From Aselliscus stoliczkanus (taxonomy: Eukaryota; Chordata; Mammalia; Chiroptera; Hipposideridae): DNA of 64,000 nt. How positions within the stretch are numbered: position 1 is the stretch's first letter; every line of letters starts with the position of its first letter. The translations under genes and the position numbers were made by a program. Location: the NCBI GenBank assembly GCA_033961575.1, contig CM066727.1, positions 2,938,001-3,002,000 of the forward strand, read 5' to 3'. Positions 60,068 through 64,000 of the stretch are shown piece by piece. The notes under the pieces were generated by a model. It ran no database searches and was not told the origin of the DNA. It was given only the letters and a program-made list of their open reading frames with translations.

Positions 60068-61693
60068 TGTGGGATGAAATTCTTTGTTTTTTGTTTTCTT
60101 TTTTTCATTATCCATCTTTTATGATACATAACTTCTTTTTTTTAAGTCTTTTACTCTGAAATAAACTTTTTTTAAAAAATTAGTTTCAGGTGTACAGCAC
60201 AGTGCAATAGCTATACTTTATACCCCACAAAGTGACAACACCCCTCCCCCAATTCGCCACCCCACTCCCCCCCCCATATCATACATATCTATTACAATTC
60301 CTCTGACTCCCTTCCACAGTATAATCCACATCCCGTGACTATCTATATATTCAATTACAGTTGGCATATTATATTATACAACATCAGCTTCAGGTGTACA
60401 GTGCAGTGATCAAGCCTCTACCTCATCCATGAAGTGGTCTCCCTAACAAGACATGTGACCATCTGACACCCCACAAAATTTTTACAACATTATTAATTAT
60501 ATTCCCCAAACTGTGTTTAATATCCCTGTGGCAATATTGTAGTTGCCTATTTATGCTGTCTAATTCCTTCCTCTTCCTCCTTATCCCCACCCCCCTCCCA
60601 ACTAGCAACCCTGTTTTTCCTCTATATCTATGAGTCTGTTTCTGTTTACTTTGCTCCTTCATTTAGTTTTTCAGATTCCACATATAACTGAGATCATATG
60701 GAATTTGTCTTTCTCCGATTGACTTATTTCACTTAACATAATAGTCTCTAGGTCCATCCATATCCTTGCAAATGGTACGATTTCATTCTGCTTTATAGCA
60801 GAGTAATACTCCATTGTATAAATGTACCAGAGTTTCCTAATCCAGTTGTCTACCTATGGGCATTTCGGTTGTTTCCAAGTCTTGGCTATTGTAAATAGTG
60901 CTGCAATAACCATAGGGGTGCATATTTTTTTTTGAATTAGTGTCTTGGATTCTTCTGGGTAGATACCCAAGAGTGGAATTGCTGGGTCATACGGCAGTTC
61001 CATTTCCAGTGTTTTGAGATACCTCCATACTGATTTCCATAGTGGCTGCACCAATCTGCAGTCCCACCAACAGTGCAGCAGGGTCCCCTTTTCCCCACAG
61101 CCCCGCCAGCACTTGTTGTTTGTTGATTTATTGATGAAGCCATTCTGACTGGAGTGAGGTGGTATCTCATTGTGGTTTTTATTTGCATTTCTCTGATGAT
61201 TAGTGAGGTTGAACATTTTTTCATATGTCTGTTGGCTATCTGTATATCCTCTTTAGAGAAATGCCTCTTCATATCCTCTGCCTATTTTATAATTGGGTTG
61301 TTTGTTTTTTTGGTGTTGAGTTTCATGAGTGTTTTACAAATTTTGGATATCAAACCTTATCAGATATACTGTTGGCAAATATCTTCTCCTATTCAGTAAG
61401 GCTACCTTTTTGTTTTATTGATGATTTCCTTTGCTGTGAGAAAACTTTTAAGTTTGATGTAATTCCCTATGTTCATTTTTTTCTTTTATTTCCCTAGCCT
61501 GAGGGGATATATCAGTAAAAGTATTACTCAGTTAATGTCTGCAAACTTAATCCCTATGTTTTCTTCTAGGAGTTTTATGGTTTCAGGTCTTACATTTCAG
61601 TCTTTAATCCATTTTGAGTTTGTTTTCATATATAGTATAAGTAGGTGGTCCATTTTCATTTTTTTGCACGTGTCAGTGTGGGACGAAATTCTT
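60068..61693 (-). mobile_element. L1 insertion with target-site duplication and short 3' transduction candidate
   Basis: Direct repeats TGTGGGATGAAATTCTT (60068-60084) and TGTGGGACGAAATTCTT (61677-61693) bound a 5'-truncated L1 in minus orientation. In L1 sense the insertion site reads TCTTT|AAGAATTTC, close to the TT|AAAA preference of L1 endonuclease. The L1 3'UTR end lies at about 60175. Between there and the poly(T) next to the duplication are some 60-70 extra bases, bracketed by two A-rich runs, as expected for a short 3' transduction. The 3'UTR matches the 15.9 kb L1. Confidence 0.9.
60690..61676 (-). pseudogene. L1 ORF2 C-terminal fragment, dead
   Basis: The minus strand codes for the C-terminal part of L1 ORF2 (endonuclease/reverse transcriptase protein), beyond the catalytic domains. 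Recognisable pieces are [60 protein letters not shown] and [20 protein letters not shown]. Frames shift between the first two and the last two, and a stop at about 60854 cuts the normal end. The catalytic domains are missing through 5' truncation. Confidence 0.93.
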
Positions 61694-63316
61694 AAAGACA
61701 GAAATCTACTTCTTGTTAAATGAATAGAGAATCAAAGAACTACTAAATTAGGGAGAAGACAGTATTCCCCCATTTCCGCCAGTATTCCCCATTTCTGCCA
61801 AGAACTGGTTGTAAACCACAAAAACATGGGGTAGTTTATTTCTTTTGTTGCATTAAAATCTTTAGGCCAAAACACCGGAAATACTCGCTCCTGGGTTAAG
61901 CCTCACACTTGAATACAGAACCATAATACTCCCTCACAGGTGGTTTGGGTACAGATGGGGTTAAGCATGGTCAGTACAAATGCTGCAGGTATTAATTTTA
62001 GGGCGTATGGCGGGGCCTGTCAGAGATATGTCTTCAGTACATATGCCCTGTTCAGAGATGTCTTTGATATAAAACAGGAAAATTAAAATGCAAACTGAAT
62101 AATAATAGCTATCATTTTGAGCATATATGCACCAAGATATCATACAAAATCTCACTTATATTATTCCACTAAAAGCCCATTAAAATCTAAAGACATGCTA
62201 TTTCCCCTTTCTCAGGAGCGCCACTTGAGACCGAGGGTGAGTGGTGCTTTGATAGGCAGACACCATTTGTCAGGGGTAGCATCAGGAACTAAACCCTCCT
62301 CTCCTCTGTGATCCTGAAACATGCAACACCATGAAATGAAGTGCCAACAGTGTGCATAGCCCATAGTCAGACTCAGCCAGAGAACTGCATTATTTATAAT
62401 TAAGACTAAAATATAAACATATTTATGCCATTCCCAATAAAAATCCCTAAAGGAAAAGCCATGTAGAAATTAAGGCAACATGGATTATTATGGGTGAAAA
62501 ATCAAAACAAAACAAAACAGACAAAAAAGTAGCTTCTCACAAATTAAAAATAATAATAATAAAACAGAATCCTGGTCAGGGACTGATGACCTGTCAACAC
62601 CATGGGGGCTACAGAATAGTTAACATTTAAATGCAGGTGAGTTAACATGTTTTTGAAAGCACTGGGCCCTGTCATGCCACGCTGCTGCTAATTACAGCGC
62701 AGGGCCAGCAGGGAAAACCCAGCCTCTCGCTGGACCTTCGGAATCTCAGCCTCAGCTCTCCCTGGGGCACAAGCCACTGCATCGGAGGGTCCAGGCTCTA
62801 GCGCCAGATTCTGCAAATCCACACTCTTCAAGAGAAATAAAATGCAAGCTACATATGTAATTTTAAATTTTCTAGTGGCCTCATATTTTTAATAAAGTAA
62901 AAGAAACGAATAAAATAGATTTTAATGACATGTACCTCACGTTATCCAAAATACTAACATTTCAACAGGTAATCAAGATAAATATAATTAATGAGATAGT
63001 TCATATTCTTTTCCTTATACTACATTTTAAAAATTGAGTGTATATTCTTAACCTTTCAGCGCATCTCAGTCTGGGCTAGTGACCTTTTGAGGGCTCAATA
63101 AACACAGGTGGTGAGTGGCCAGCACAGTGACCAGCACCAGCTGGCATGCACGTCCAGTCCTTTCCCGAGGGTGGAAACCTACAGCAATCCCCTCACACCT
63201 CTGTGTCACGGTGTCCACTTCCTTACTGGCTGACAACAGTACCTCCCTCCTAATATCATTGGGAATAGCTTGGGGATTGTACATGCAAAGCACTTGGGTA
63301 GCCCAATGTAAGCATG
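61694..63316. other. Unique sequence
   Basis: A 20-bp tandem scrap (CAGTATTCCCC..TTTC.GCCA) is at about 61761-61801. Otherwise no repeat or exon recognised. Confidence 0.4.
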
Positions 63317-63530
63317 ATATCAGAGGTGTCAAAAAAAACATATACAAGTGGACACTTTGGTCAACGTTGCTCAAGCATCAGAAGTCTCTGGATGATGGTG
63401 GGAATAACTTTGAGCACCTCATGCAGTTGCAGCAGTCAAACGTGGCTTGTATTCATCTTTTGTTATCAGTATATATTATTATAATATTAATACAGTTTTC
63501 CTTATACATTTTTGGCACCCTCTGTATATA
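63317..63530 (+). mobile_element. Third copy of the GGTGCCAAAA MITE, with transposase C-terminal remnant
   Basis: Left end GATATCAGAGGTGTCAAAAA and right end TTTTTGGCACCCTCTGTATA are inverted repeats. This is the most complete outer terminus (TATACAGAGGGTGCC). The inside has an open stretch ending DDGGNNFEHLMQLQQ, resembling the C-terminal end of a Tc1/mariner-type transposase. The block around ACTTTGAGCACCTC and CAGCAGTCAAACGTGGCTTG is shared with the 8.0 kb copy, so both derive from the 3' end of a larger autonomous element. Confidence 0.85.
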
Positions 63531-64000
63531 TAATCACCAATTACTCTGATCAGCTAATCTAGTAACTACTTCGATAGCCTTTAGAAACACAAAACTTAAG
63601 TGTTTTAACTTTATCATTTTACATAATTTGAAATATTTCACATGAACCCACATTCGTCCCCAATACTGAATTGGAAAAGAATTTTCAGATTTATTATTTA
63701 TATGAAATGTTTCAGTTTCTACTATTTGAATTGCTTTCCTCATAGTAACATTAAAATGTTGCTCAATTTATTTTTTCTTTTGCAAATGAATGCATCTCTG
63801 TTTTTGTTTTCTTATTTTGGTAATTTATTCCATAGCTATTAATAATTTGATTATACCTTCATATTCAGTATTATAGGTAAACTAAATGAAGTCGTATTTT
63901 TGTTTTCATTGTTTGTTTGTTTATGCCTTTCTTCACGGAAGCACGTGATACATGTTTGGCATTATTATCTGGTAACTGTAACACCTATTAGAATTGTGTG
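63531..64000. other. Unique AT-rich sequence
   Basis: No repeat or exon recognised up to the window edge. Confidence 0.4.

Noticed and set aside
1..64000. Endogenous retrovirus or LTR element
   Set aside because: I looked for paired direct LTR-like repeats, a tRNA primer site and gag/pol-like frames and saw none. Very old solo LTRs could be missed without a repeat library.

Overview
The window looks like non-coding mammalian nuclear DNA. L1 LINE 3' ends, MIR and L2 relics, long (CA)n/(GT)n microsatellites and tRNA-derived SINEs are spread through AT-rich unique sequence, and no open reading frame looks like an intact host exon. The SINE heads (sense start like GGGCCGGCC.AGTGGCGC..GGTTAAG), a 430-460 bp two-module form of that SINE, and two different DD34D mariners plus a Tc1/mariner-type short terminal-inverted-repeat family point to a bat, probably a rhinolophoid-like (Yinpterochiroptera) lineage. 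The mammal call is firm. The bat call is an inference from repeat types recalled without a database.

Layout. 1-6000: unique DNA, a (CA/CG)n tract, a short SINE, a CTCA-type tetranucleotide repeat and an L1 3' end. 6.1-7.5 kb: a small old local duplication, one copy later hit by a SINE. 8.0-8.7 kb: a palindromic MITE-like element with a long SINE nested inside it; relatives lie at 11.2 and 63.3 kb. 12.7-13.2 kb: a truncated mariner. 15.9-17.4 kb: an L1 insertion with a perfect 18-bp target-site duplication, only about 290 bp of L1 and about 1.17 kb of non-L1 sequence ending in AATAAA and poly(A), i.e. a probable 3' transduction. 17.4-26 kb: AT-rich unique DNA with MIRs and one SINE. 26.0-28.0 kb: an L2-like relic split by a full-length dead mariner with both inverted repeats. 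28.6 kb and 36.1 kb: GC-rich minisatellites. 36.9-37.7 kb: an old L1M 3' end. 37.8-38.6 kb: a 3'UTR-like stretch on the minus strand. 40.2 kb: a second long SINE. 47.5-48.2 kb: a 700-bp (GT)n array. 52.4 kb: a short SINE. 54.1-54.56 kb: a CpG-island-like patch. 58.6 kb: an L1 3' end. 60.1-61.7 kb: an L1 with target-site duplication, canonical insertion site and a short candidate 3' transduction.

The genes found are dead transposase or reverse-transcriptase remnants. There is no operon, CRISPR array or new multi-gene system. The value of the window is its record of nested and transducing retrotransposition. The best leads are the two transducing L1s, the two-module SINE and the CpG-rich patch at 54 kb.
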